From NCBI GenBank assembly GCA_003118195.1, contig BEXV01000184.1:330788-346678 (forward strand): a stretch of 15,891 nt of DNA, in the 5' to 3' direction. The position numbers were made by a program, and so were the translations under genes. The stretch is from Hemicentrotus pulcherrimus (lineage: Eukaryota; Echinodermata; Echinoidea; Camarodonta; Strongylocentrotidae). This document shows positions 1 to 9,572 of this stretch, in pieces; positions within the stretch are counted from its first letter, which is position 1, and each line of letters begins with the position of its first letter. Below the pieces are notes generated by a model. That model did not search any database. It saw only the letters and a list, made by a program, of their open reading frames with translations, and was not told the origin of the DNA.

Positions 1-781
1 CTGGGCATATAGCCTGAGCGCTGGCGGGGCGTGGAGGTTCGAACCGCATGTGTATATCAAAACAACTATTTATTTTGACTGCGAAGGCCTTTAATAAGTA
101 CCGTACTAATCGAGACACTTTACTCTCGCTTACTTCGGTAGTATAGTACTAGGCAAGCGAAGATTGCGATGCCACGGGCTTTGTGCACTGAACTGTGTGA
201 AGAAAACTGGCTCGAAAAGTTGTGTTTATCAGTGCCAACCTCCCTGGCATGTGGCACTGGCACTTATAATTTTAGGGAAAAATTTAGTATTGTAACAGAA
301 TATACTACGATTATGCTGTTTATCAAAACACAATAAGCAAAACAAAGAATAAATACGAAGTCTTGTTAAAAATATAGACTTGATTGCTTTCTACAATACA
401 CTCACGTGTTTTATTTTGGCACTGATCACTCTTTGCGAGTGAATGCTCTTTCATAATATTTGCCTATTGCATGCATGCATGCTCTGAGCTGAGTCTGAGT
501 CTGAGTTTTCTGTCCAGTGTTTTCTTGGTTGATGTTCCTGGTCACTCCAAATTTGTGATTTTTTGACAGCCTTGGTAAGAAAATACAGCGGTACGGAGAA
601 ATCAACGAGTAGGAATTTTAGTGGTCTACTTGGGCAAGCAACCGGTACTCCACCGGTCACGGCACCCTGCAGGCCGCAGTCCATGCCAGGGTTGATATCA
701 GATTAGGGCCGGGCCCTTGCTTGCTTGCTTGGTACTTGCTTGGGTAATCCCTTTGGCAGCTCACTCAGCTATTAAGCTCAG
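1..781 (+). other. 5' flank of the FASTKD gene with a possible non-coding first exon
   Basis: No coding region is recognisable here. A strong splice donor (CAG|GTGAGG) has its exon side ending at 781. It could end a 5' untranslated exon that joins the acceptor at 1465-1466. The stretch before it has no open frame leading into the downstream exon: the frame from the ATG at 684 stops within about 65 nt. The segment from about 600 to 720 is richer in G, C and CpG than its surroundings and could be promoter-proximal. Simple repeats lie at about 469-505 (TGCA and GAGTCT words) and 715-745 (CTTG words). The first-exon call rests on the donor alone. Confidence 0.3.
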
Positions 782-884
782 GTGAGGCGAGTAACTACAC
801 GAACCCATGAGAACGGTGTCATTTTTTGTGTATGTAAATCTCTAGATATTGTCCATTTTGTAGCATAAACTTAATAAAAATCAT

Positions 885-1123
885 AATTATCACATAATTA
901 TTTGATGAATAAATGTCAAAATTGTGAGTCATGAAATGTCTTGGTTTCATTATTTCTTAAATAGATATATGGGATAATATTGGGAACTTCTTAAGAAAGG
1001 ATGTGACTTTTACAAATCATATCACATAATTATTTGATAAATAGACCTAAATGTTAAAATGGGAGTCTTGAAATATCTTGGTTTCATTAATATTTCTTAA
1101 ATTGAAATAATATTTGGGTCCTT
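885..1123. repeat. Imperfect tandem duplication, about 105 bp per copy, in the first intron
   Basis: Two direct copies lie about 132 bp apart. Both contain TCACATAATTATTTGAT (starting at 890 and 1022), then a stretch including CTTGGTTTCATT, then ATTTCTTAAAT, and both end with an ATAATATT-GGG-CTTC string. The copies are clearly diverged, with small indels. The pair lies between the candidate first-exon donor and the first coding exon, so it is intronic or 5'-flanking. I do not recognise a transposon family in it. Confidence 0.7.
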
Positions 1124-1523
1124 CGAGTGGATATGAGTTGTGGCATCCTCTTACGGTACTTGCAAATTTCAAGCAACCGATTCCTCAAATTTTATAATTC
1201 TCAGATGACATTTGTAACAAATGTTTTCATGCAAATTAGATGTTTGTATAATTTGTTGCATGATTTTTAGTAGTACCAACCTCTTAGATTTTTACTTTTT
1301 CGAACTGTTCGAGTGTAAATTAACACTCATAAGTTGTGATCGATTTGGTTCAATCTAAACATTTTTAAAGAGCTCAGCAAATTTCATTGCATTAAAAGTA
1401 TATTTGATTAATCATCTCTATGCATGTACAAACTTCTGAATGCTTTGTTTTTTCTTCATTGCACAGGTTAACAGGTCACTTAGCTTAAGCTGCTCTTATG
1501 CTGTAAAGATACTGAAAGGAGAG

Positions 1524-3039
1524 ATGTCCTGCATTCATCGTGTACTCAGACAAAGGCTTTGCCATGGTCTCCCTGGTTACAGACTCATGTTTCATGCTGA
1601 AGCAGCGATCAAGAGACCTGATGAAATGTGGCAGAAAACGTGGGTTAGGACCAATTCAACACGCTCTAGAAGCAACATTACGCGTGACAAAACTAAAGCT
1701 ATACGGACAAATATACTAGAGGTTATCTATGGAGGGAAAGATAAGATTCCAGAGGGATTGCCATGGAAAGATTCAGCCTTGCCCTTGGAAGAAAGCCCTA
1801 GTGATGATGAGGAGCTTGACACAGGATTTAAAGGTTCAGAGATTAAACAAAGAGCTTTTTTAAAGGAATCCAAGGCATATGAAAGAATATCTCTTGATTA
1901 TATTGATACACTTTGTACAGAGTCTGAGTCAAACAGAAAGCATGTCCATCATTTTCTTACCACATTTGGGGAGAATGGGAGTGAGAAGATATCACAAAGT
2001 GATGTAACAAGAAACATCAGGTGCCTTTCTGAATTACCACATACTCAAAGAATATTAATGATGAAATCATCAGCAATGGAAAATCTTGGAGAATACCTGT
2101 GTAGAGCTATGCCGGATATGAAAACTGAAACGTTTGTACAATCTTTGTTGATTTTCTACTGGTGGGATTTAAGTCTGAGTGCTTCACAGAACACACTGAT
2201 AGAGAAAGAGTGTCTTCAAAGGATATCATCATGGGATATCGATACCCTGCTACTGGTGACAGATTGGTGGATATGCATGGGAGGTGCAACCTCATGGACC
2301 TTCCACAAGGAGATGTTGTCCATTTTAAGGCCATCCTGGACCAAGCTTTCAGCCCAACAGATGGTGCAAGCCTTCTACCTATGTGGACAGTACAAGCGAC
2401 CAGCTCAACCACTCATCGATAAACTTGTCCTCCTTGCAGAGCACTTTGTGGATGAATTGTCCATCACTGAGATTGCAACAATCTGTAATGGTATGATCAA
2501 GGTAGCTGGCTGGCTCCCACACAACAGCATCTTACCAGCTGTCATTTCTGCTGCATTATCCGAAAACATCCAACTCCAGACAGATATTGAGAAGTACAAT
2601 GTTGTTACAATCATGAGGTTCCTTGGAAGATCCTATCACTACGATGCAGACCTGTACATCAAACTGTCTCAAGATCTACTTCCACACATACCACATATGA
2701 GCTATCTTGCTCTTCCTCACATACTTGGCGTATTTGCAAGGGCAGCCTTTGTTAGCACCCCTCTATTTAATGAAGTATTGAGATGCTTTGATCATTCCAA
2801 GGCAAACCTCAAAGACTACTACCTAACACTTTGGTCATTTTGCAGACTAAACTACACCCCTGATGAATTCAATAGTTTTTTAGAAGTAGCTGTTGCAAGA
2901 ATAAGAGAAAAAGAAGAATGGACTGATAATAGTGCATTCCTTTTTGTCAAGACTCTAGTGCCTCTCTCTTTTGTAGGGAAATATCCAGTAGAGCTTATTC
3001 AAAGGATATTTAGTCCTGTTTACCTCAAGAAGTAAGCAG
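1524..3039 (+). CDS. FASTKD coding exon 1: leader, helical repeats, FAST_1, first half of FAST_2
   Basis: This exon is open for 503 codons from ATG 1524 to K at 3030-3032, followed by TAA at 3033-3035. The transcribed exon probably begins at 1467, after a TTTTTTCTTCATTGCACAG tract, so 1467-1523 would be 5' UTR; the start has a purine at -3. The middle of the protein has leucine-rich helical repeats of the FASTKD type. Residues 392-460 carry the FAST_1 pattern (LPHILGVFARAAF, LTLWSFCRLNYTPDEF). Two overlapping donors close the exon: GTAAGC at 3032 (exon end 3031) and GTAAGC at 3040 (exon end 3039). Only the second keeps frame with the next exon. Confidence 0.9.
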
Positions 3040-6000
3040 GTAAGCTAGGTTTGATCTTCTATCCTAGTATCCTTAGTGCACAAATGTAGAAACCAGATTG
3101 GTTCTGTGAGGGAGCACTGTAATATTTTATTTCATTTCTTAATTTCTAGACATTTGTAAAGAGATGTTGCATTGCTATCATGTCTTGAGGAATGGAGGAT
3201 ACCTCTTGAAAGAGAACATAATTAATAATTTCTCCTCCAAAATGATTTATTTATGATAAACAACCCCAAAATTGAAAAGAATCAACCTTTTGTTTTCATA
3301 AATATACATGGAATACTTGCAGTGCAGACAAAGCTTTCCCTGGCTATTTTATTCATATCAGACAAATTATATATAGATGTAATGATTTTATCTTTCCTGC
3401 ACAGGTCGTTGCCCTCCTGATGTCTACAAGCACCTCTATTGCCTAGATTGTTCTATCGCTATAGAATGCCCAGACTACAAAGGTCCAAGGCTCCCAAAGG
3501 TTGGTAACTATATTGTTGACATTAAATAATATCTTATTTGATTTGATTTGATATGTAAATGTGTATGAAAGCATATCAGAATAATCAAATGAGACTTTAT
3601 TTCATGAATAGATAGAGGGCTTAGATCGCAGTTTGGTTTTAGGCTAGGTAAATTTAAGGGTTTACAAGCTTTCAGATTAGGTATTATCTTAATCTGGAAG
3701 AAGCTGCCAAGTGACATTCCAAACATTCAATGCCTAGAAACCTTTCAGGAACATGTTAAAAAGTTGTTATTTACTTAGAGTTACAAATGCTATTACATGT
3801 ATGTTGTTAAAATTCTAAAGAAAGATTTGTGTACTTTGTTTGTAAAGCGCCTTTATTAAGTTATTAGATAAGTGCATTTTATAAGTATTTATTGTTATTT
3901 TTATTTTTTTCTCACAATTTCCTGTAGAGTATTGCTTCACGGTCCAAGCTGGTACCCCATGGTTCATCCAAGGTAGTTGGAGATGAAAAACAAGCATATG
4001 CTGAAATTATTCCCATCCTGGCTAGAGTGCTTGAAGGTAAAGATGCTTTCAAGGTCCACCCCATCTTGGATCACATCCGCACACCGGTTGGTAAGGAATC
4101 TTGAGGTGGCATGGTGTAGTAACAGGGCAGCATTACACAGAGATTTGTGATTAATCGCATAATAGCAATGGTAAATCTAAGTCACTGCATGCAATATCTT
4201 GTTAAAAAAGCTGACCAGGAACCAATTACAATGGTAGTTCCAAGGTTGCAATTGATTGCAAACCTTTGTGTTATGCACTCTTTGCTCTAGCCTACTGTAT
4301 TTATTTCCATTCACCATTTCCTCAATTCTTGTTTTCTGGTTTTACTTACTGGTATGTATTTTGTGACATTCTATCCTATTCATAAGTCATGTTTCTCCAG
4401 TAAATGTTTCTTTATATCTAAAAGGTGTTATATGGTCATCATAATGATTAAGCATCTATGGCCTGCATCACTGAAGTTATTGATTTTAACCACAAATTCA
4501 CTCGTTTAGTTTAATACTAATATATTTACACATACCAGTACTTCGATTCAAAAGTATGAACATGTATCCGGTATTGTATTTTCTCAGTTAAACTGGAAGC
4601 CAATGTAGTTTGTTTAACAATGAGGTAGCATGAGACCATTTCAGTTTTTGACAAATTAGCCGAGCACACATATTCTAGAGATATTGGAGTCTGCCAACTG
4701 GTACCCCAAGCAAGTAGGAACCACCATAGTCAAGCCTAGAGAGCACAAGTGCTCTAAAAACATTATGATATGTATCTGATTCCAAGTACCCTCTGATACG
4801 GCTCAGATTGAAAAATTGCCAGTTGAGGGTACAGCATAGTAGTTGACATGGTCAGACAATCTCATTTCCCTATCAAACTCTACCCCCACAGTCCCTGATT
4901 GTAGGAGAAATGGGGAAGTCTTGATCTGTTCAAACTTGGTCATTGATTGAAAATGAAATAGTCAGTACTCAGTAGCTAATTTCATGCCTGCAGTTTAGAA
5001 CAGTTTGGCAGACATCCTAAAAGCAGCTTCACAAGTGTTCCAAACGTTGGTCACACAGATGTCTCTCTTTTTTCTTTCTTGTCAACATTAAAATCTAAAA
5101 CTGTTTAAACTTTCACCACAGATATTGAGATACACTTGGATGACAACAATCAACCCATCAACCTTCAGGAGAGCAGGGACAGGACTGAGCAGTCTAGCAC
5201 CAAGCTAGCTGTGTTAGTAGCCTTGGCTAATCACTTCCGTAAGGACTCCTCAGAGCTGCTTGGTGTCCATGTCATGAAGAGAAGACAACTCAAGATTGCT
5301 GGTTACCACATAGTAGAGGTAATTTGGGAATGCTGATAGAGTTCTGCGCACCTTTTTGGTGGTTATTGTGCTACCTAACATTTAATGGTCACATGTCAAA
5401 GAAGGCAGATTTTGTTTTCATTTATGTGTGAAACGCTTAGGTTTTGGCATTCTATGTGCTGCTTCTTTTTACTGCACAGTCTTTGTTTTAAACAATTAAA
5501 TCTTTTATTGAAGTTGAATATACTTTCTTAGTATAACAAATCTCAAACAATAGAAAAAGATAAGTAATAAATCAATAATTAACATAAGATACAGAAAGTA
5601 TTAAATATAACAAAGATTAAGTAATTACTTATTGACTTTAACCATCCAGTTCTGATATGAATACATGCTAAAGATCTTCGTTTCACATATCACATATTTC
5701 TCATATGGGAGATCATTGGAGGTCCATATTGGTAAAAATAGAAAAATTGAACAATTTAAAAAAGAAACTTTAAAGTTACCATATTTGCAAATTCCAAGCA
5801 AGCATTCTACTGATTAACATTTGATGATTACCGGCATGGAGAAAGTGGAAGATAACATAACGACTCTGTGCACAGAATCCAAGTCATACATGCCCTTTTC
5901 TACTAGTTCCTTACAAGTCCATTTCATGTGTATTCAACAAAGTGTGTTTAAACTTGCAGTATCCCTGTATATAAGTAGCATTTTAAAGCTCACAAAATGC

Positions 6001-6195
6001 AACATATTTTGGGGTGATCAGTCTCCTTCAAGTAACATTTGCATCAAGAACTATTTAGTAATGACAACACATTCTCACTTTCCTTTTAACTTCTCAATCT
6101 TTCAACAGATTCCTTTCCACGAGTGGCATCAAGTCAGGAGGCAGAGTAGGGAGAAAAAGCAAACGTATTTAGCAGGCAAGATATTTGACAGGTAG
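1524..6195 (+). CDS. FAST kinase domain-containing (FASTKD-family) mitochondrial protein with RAP domain; five coding exons with an in-frame stop
   Basis: Proteins of this family act in mitochondria on RNA processing, stability or translation. Coding exons: 1524-3039, 3405-3499, 3928-4090, 5122-5318, 6109-6195. The ATG at 1524 was chosen because the upstream in-frame residues read across a polypyrimidine tract and acceptor (CACAG, 1462-1466), and because it opens an arginine-rich, acid-free leader (MSCIHRVLRQRLCHGL) typical of mitochondrial import. FAST_1 covers about residues 390-460. FAST_2 starts near 465 (LVPLSFVGKYP, IFSPVYL) and resumes after the break with IECPDYKGPRLP. RAP covers about 620-680 (HFRKDSSELLG, KRRQLKIAGYHIVE, IPFHEWH). 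Continued phase would give about 685 residues, usual for the family. Oddity: TAA at 3033-3035 interrupts the only phase-consistent join. The C-terminal RAP style suggests FASTKD4/TBRG4 or a relative, but the paralogue is not certain. Confidence 0.9.
3027..3046 (+). other. Tandem splice donors with an in-frame TAA between them
   Basis: The string GTAAGCAGGTAAGC carries two identical GTAAGC donors 8 nt apart. With the upstream donor the message reads L-K-K-S-L-P-S and then TGA in the next exon. With the downstream donor the frame into the next exon is correct (A-G-R-C-P-P-D) but includes the TAA at 3033-3035. Both predicted products therefore lack RAP. A weak GT at 3013 (GTCCTG, exon end 3012) would also give correct phase but would delete the conserved residues PVYLKK, and it is a poor donor. 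Confidence 0.85.
3405..3499 (+). CDS. FASTKD coding exon 2: second half of FAST_2
   Basis: The acceptor is TCTTTCCTGCACAG, ending at 3404. The exon reads (G)GT CGT TGC and so on, giving GRCPPDVYKHLYCLDC and then IAIECPDYKGPRLPK, the hallmark end of FAST_2. It is 95 nt long, with incoming phase 1 and outgoing phase 0. The donor is AAG|GTTGGT, weaker than consensus. The stronger-looking GTAACT 4 nt downstream would run into a TAG in the next exon, so GTTGGT is preferred. There are no stops in this frame. Confidence 0.88.
3608..3912 (+). mobile_element. 3' end of a CR1/L2-like non-LTR retrotransposon (LINE), sense orientation, in FASTKD intron 2
   Basis: The frame is open from 3608 to TAG at 3776-3778. 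It includes IWKKLPSDIPNIQ and then LETFQEHVKKLLF, the pattern seen at the extreme C-terminus of CR1/L2-type reverse-transcriptase ORFs. A short 3' tail follows: TTTGTAAAGCGCCTTTATTA (3839-3858), then a run of ATT/ATTTT words at 3886-3910. Such tails (GTAAAGCGCCTTT followed by short AT-rich repeats) are common at the ends of these elements. The 5' part is missing, as expected for a 5'-truncated insertion. No target-site duplication was identified. Confidence 0.75.
3928..4090 (+). CDS. FASTKD coding exon 3: linker between FAST_2 and RAP
   Basis: The acceptor is CACAATTTCCTGTAG, ending at 3927. Its pyrimidine tract abuts the LINE tail just upstream. The exon is 163 nt, open, incoming phase 0 and outgoing phase 1, with donor GTAAGG. 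It encodes SIASRSKLVPHGSSKVVG, a helical piece (EIIPILARVLEGKDAF) and HPILDHIRTPV. In FASTKD proteins the corresponding segment precedes the beta strand that starts the next exon (DIEIHLDDNNQP). There are no stops or frame breaks. Confidence 0.88.
4588..4905 (-). mobile_element. Degraded reverse-transcriptase fragment of a CR1/L2-like LINE, antisense in FASTKD intron 3
   Basis: Read on the minus strand, the order of remnants is IRDCG and VEFDREMRLSDHVN (about 4840-4905), LSRIRGYLESDTYHNVFRAL (about 4751-4812, other frame), VLSRLDYGGSYLLGVP (about 4700-4750), ARLICQKLKWSHATSLL and LHWLPV (4588-4660). This is the order of the C-terminal conserved blocks of CR1/L2-type reverse transcriptases (LGV.FD, SRLDY, HWLPV). 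At least one frameshift and one in-frame stop (after LQYL) show that it is dead. The element runs antisense to the host gene. Confidence 0.75.
5122..5318 (+). CDS. FASTKD coding exon 4: start and core of the RAP domain
   Basis: The acceptor is CTTTCACCACAG, ending at 5121. The exon is 197 nt, incoming phase 1 (G|AT gives D) and outgoing phase 0, with donor GAG|GTAATT. It encodes DIEIHLDDNNQPINLQ, a helix with ANHFRKDSSELLGVHVMKRR, and LKIAGYHIVE. RAP is a predicted RNA-binding, endonuclease-like fold at the C-terminus of FASTKD proteins. The pattern S-ELLG, KRRQL, GYHIVE is well kept and shows no sign of decay despite the upstream stop. Confidence 0.92.
5319..6108 (+). other. FASTKD intron 4, AT-rich, no feature recognised
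   Basis: This is 790 nt of AT-rich sequence between the phase-0 splice sites. The apparent open stretch upstream of 6109 is a run-on into intron sequence, not an exon extension. I saw no transposon signature. Confidence 0.6.
6109..6195 (+). CDS. FASTKD coding exon 5: end of the RAP domain and stop codon
   Basis: The acceptor is CAATCTTTCAACAG, ending at 6108. The exon encodes IPFHEWHQVRRQSREKK then TYLAGKIFDR and ends with TAG at 6193-6195. The IPFHEW block followed by a basic helix and Y-L--KI is the standard end of a RAP domain. The join GYHIVE|IPFHEW is phase 0 and continuous with family proteins. Confidence 0.92.
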   Translation: MPFHEWHQVRRQSREKKQTYLAGKIFDR

Positions 6196-6603
6196 TCTCT
6201 AGTGTAGTTAGTTGAGAGTGTACCAGTCACCTAAAAATGAACTTGTATACAGCTAGAAATCAACCTAAAAAAAAAATTGAACTTGGCATTCCACTAGTCA
6301 CTTTTGGGCTTAATGGTAGAAGAAATTTTGAAGCACATATTTTGATAATAGTATAGTGACCAGGTTGCCCGGCCCAAAAACTCAGATTTGTTAGGGCTAT
6401 TTATATTTGTAATAGTGCTTATTCACAAAAGTAGAGCAGTTGAAATATTTTCTGTTGCAATAAGTGTGGGTTCATTTTGGTATAACTACTCCACTATGCA
6501 TAGAGAGAAAGATAGCTGATGTGAAGTAAAGGAACGGTCATAGGAAGGATGCAAAACATCATATCCATGATCATACTGAAGTATAGCTTGTATGTGTATA
6601 GAC

Positions 6604-6609
6604 AATAAA
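6604..6609 (+). promoter_or_regulatory. Candidate poly(A) signal AATAAA for the FASTKD transcript
   Basis: An AATAAA lies about 410 nt downstream of the FASTKD stop codon. Another AATAAA is at about 6681-6686. Either could end the transcript; nothing else in the sequence decides between them. Confidence 0.35.
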
Positions 6610-6759
6610 AGAAACCATCACTTGACTGTAAGAGTTTACAGTTACAAGACAGAATGAGACAGGGAAGGAAAAAGTATAGCAATAAAAAAAGATTATGGAA
6701 AGAAGAGGGAGGAAAAGGAGTGTCATTTTTGACAGACATAGCACATTATAAATGTTCAC

Positions 6760-6760
<1 letters not shown>

Positions 6761-6792
<32 letters not shown>
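6761..6792. repeat. (ATT)n microsatellite
   Basis: Ten uninterrupted ATT units plus AT. It lies in the intergenic gap. An apparent poly-isoleucine reading frame across it on the minus strand is an artefact of the repeat. Confidence 0.97.
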
Positions 6793-9420
6793 GTAATCAA
6801 TGATCAATAATATTTCAGGTATAATTGCTGTGACACTTATTACACGATCATGAACGTTAAACAATTATGTATTGATGTAAAGGCGCAGATTAAGGCATAA
6901 CATCTTTGCCAAAGGTAGGGGGCACGTTAAACTAAGGTTATGATAACAAGAATACCAAAGAACAACCCACTCCAATTCAATTCCATGTATTAAACCCCTT
7001 TGTCTAACATCTTATGCCCTTTTTGAATGCATATTTAGATTGCTTGTGTACTTAAGATTCAATTTAGAAAAAGAATACTTTATTGCTATCATGTGTGTTC
7101 TTAATATACATGTGTATCGGGTTTCAAAGTTAAAAGTGTGAAATGGAAGCGAAAATCACCATGTAATGCAAAAGAGCATGACATGACCCATGCTATTCTT
7201 TACTTAATGAATACATTTTTAAAGACCTTTTATTTGTAATTTTATCCAAGTGAAAGTTAGGGATTGCCTTCTTCCTTCATACATTGTGCATTTAACTTGT
7301 ATGGTAATCCATATACATTTACCAAATCTACAGTTCATTGCCAAATTTTTTGTATTGTAATAATGCACTTAGACATGGAAAAACTTTTTTCCACCTTGGT
7401 GATGAAATTGAAATTATATTAGACTAATCAAAGGATGAATTTACTGTGTAATAGCAATAAATATCAGTACCGGTATTAAAGAAAAATCAAACCAATTGTC
7501 TTTGTTTATCGATGTAGTAATTTAATTGGACTTTATTTACATGCTTAATAATAATGATAAAATGAAAATATGCAATATCTCATCTTATCTGAATGTACAC
7601 GTGATCTACATTGACAACATACAACAATAATCAAACTCCTTAAAATTGTGATGGTCTTATTCCTCCTAATTTAAACCACAAACATGTACCAGACATTGTA
7701 TTGTTGCCTCAACAATCCATTCATGTTGTACAATACTACTTCCATTGGTCTTGTGGTGCATTTCTCAATTCACATAGCAAAGAAAAACCCGAAAATAATC
7801 ACTTGTATAGAATTTTATCAAGTAATAAGACAAATGAGACAGTCTCAAAAATGCCTCCCCTAAAGTCAGTCAAGATCATGGCTTGAAAAAAGGGATCATT
7901 TATTGGTTACAGACAAACTCTGTTCCAAAGGATTCCAACTAAACAACACCAGATAGTTGCAGCAAGAATTCAAGAAAATTGTAATTTAAACCACATCATT
8001 GCAGAAAATTGGTGTACCTAGAAAGCATTTTTTCAGATCAAATTGCAAGTGTCAACTTGTGTCCAATTCGTATAGACGTCATGGTAATACTTTGAAAATG
8101 AGGGAAATAGTGGACCAATATCTAACCAAGGTTAATTATTTTAGACCTCAACTTTTTACCTAACATTTGTCCCACATTATCTTTGACAACCCTTGTGTGT
8201 AAGTTTCATGAAACTGAGACATAATAGTATACTGTTCATTTGAAATGTCTCACTTCAGCTACAAAGGCGAACAAAAAACCACTTTACATGTCAGGCAAGG
8301 ACTGTAAAAAAGAGATTGTTTATTGTGGCATGGGTCACTAATCTTTACATTTTTATGTATAAAACTGTGACCTATACCACCTACACTTATTGTATTTCAT
8401 TTTGTGGCATCGTTTTTTGACGTTTTTTTAAAAGGCAGTTTACCATTTCTCATCTGAATGTGGCTGAAGTGGCAGCACAAATACTGCTAGGTTTTTCAAA
8501 TTAATTCATGTTTGGTGGGATTATCACTTGCAGTGAAAATACTGAAGAATATATTATGCATAGAATTGACACAAATGAATATAAATGAAAAAATGTGACA
8601 GTTAAAAATACTGTAAGGCATAAGCCTGCATACTCGATGTATTGATCATGAGACAGTGGAAGCAATCAAACTAGAACCAAATGAATATGTGCATAGCTAG
8701 AGAACATTATACAACAGTTATTTGAAGTAAGCAATATTATAAACATTTACTTGTATCATTCACAATATTTGCTGGTGCTCAATATATTCAACATAATGTT
8801 CAATTAAATAGCAGTGGTAACTCTAAATATGAAAACAAACAAAAATCAGTTTTAATTTAATCATACATGCACAATTCCATGTGTTTCACTTGGCATTAAA
8901 CAATGTAATCAATTCTGACCAAATTCGAACACACTTCACCTTTTACAGTAATCAAATTCAGCTTTCAGCAAAAAAAAAAATGTATTTACTTCCATTGGAT
9001 TCACATTCACAGATAGTGAATGTACAGTGGTACCATGTGGCAATGTGATACATGGTAGATGAAGATGTTCATGTTCAGTCTACACTTTGCAGGACGGAAT
9101 TGCATTGCACCTTTTTGTCAAAAGCTATATCAACAAAACAAAAATCTAGCAGTATTTTTATAAATGTACAGGGACATATATTCAAAAAAATTTAATCAGT
9201 TATGTAAATCACCTCTTAATTATGTATTTTGACACTCGGAACATGTGAGAAAAGGAATATCAAGTAAAGTGATGACATATTTATAAATTCACATCTATAT
9301 ACATATTCTGTAAGCAGTTCAAGGTGATGCATAAATCATTCATTTTTATACATTTTCATATAATCCTCTTGGCCCACATTTCTCTCTTGACTTCCAATTT
9401 TGAAGTTGCAACACATTCAT

Positions 9421-9426
9421 TTTATT
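9421..9426 (-). promoter_or_regulatory. Candidate poly(A) signal AATAAA for CFAP161
   Basis: TTTATT on the plus strand reads AATAAA on the minus strand, about 147 nt downstream of the CFAP161 stop codon. That is a reasonable 3' UTR length. The call is based on position and hexamer only. Confidence 0.4.
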
Positions 9427-9572
9427 GAAATATTTATATAAATTGAGCATCCTGATATAACTTCATATGATAATAAATACAAGACTGAAACAAGCTTGAA
9501 TTGTCAGTGGCGTTCAATCTTTCCTACATTTCTCTTCAAGTGTGAATGGTAGAGACCACATCTCATGAGATC

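Larger units (their letters stand above)
6196..9420. other. Intergenic region between two convergent genes (includes 3' UTRs)
   Basis: The FASTKD gene ends at 6195 on the plus strand and CFAP161 ends at 9573 on the minus strand, so they are tail to tail. The region is AT-rich. Short open frames on both strands lack any family signature, plausible splice context or coding-like composition. Apart from the microsatellite and candidate poly(A) signals I see nothing that can be supported as a feature, and no tRNA or other RNA gene. Confidence 0.6.

Noticed and set aside
20..60. tRNA-like T-arm (GGTTCGAACC)
   Set aside because: The T-stem does not pair around the loop and no matching acceptor or anticodon stem was found; at most a decayed tRNA-derived repeat.
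451..684. 77-codon open frame on the minus strand
   Set aside because: No family signature, low-complexity C-terminus from local TGCA/GAGTCT repeats, and no splice or poly(A) context; most likely chance.
1440..1523. In-frame upstream ATG at 1440 for the FASTKD protein
   Set aside because: The frame from 1440 crosses a TTTTTTCTTCATTGCACAG acceptor, so the first nine codons are intron. The ATG at 1524 opens a mitochondrial-type leader.
2107..2614. Open frames on both strands overlapping the large FASTKD exon
   Set aside because: Shadows of the real frame; they have no family features of their own.
3322..3378. Possible 56-nt micro-exon that would restore the FASTKD frame
   Set aside because: It is open and has the right length class, but the following intron would be only about 26 nt and both splice sites are weak.
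5821..6108. Upstream extension of the last FASTKD exon as one long open frame
   Set aside because: A good acceptor (TTTCAACAG) precedes 6109, and the RAP sequence joins GYHIVE to IPFHEW there; the extension is intron.
6571..6864. Minus-strand open frame with a poly-isoleucine stretch
   Set aside because: It is produced by the ATT microsatellite.
7701..7886. 61-codon open frame in the intergenic gap
   Set aside because: Too short, no recognisable domain and no splice context.
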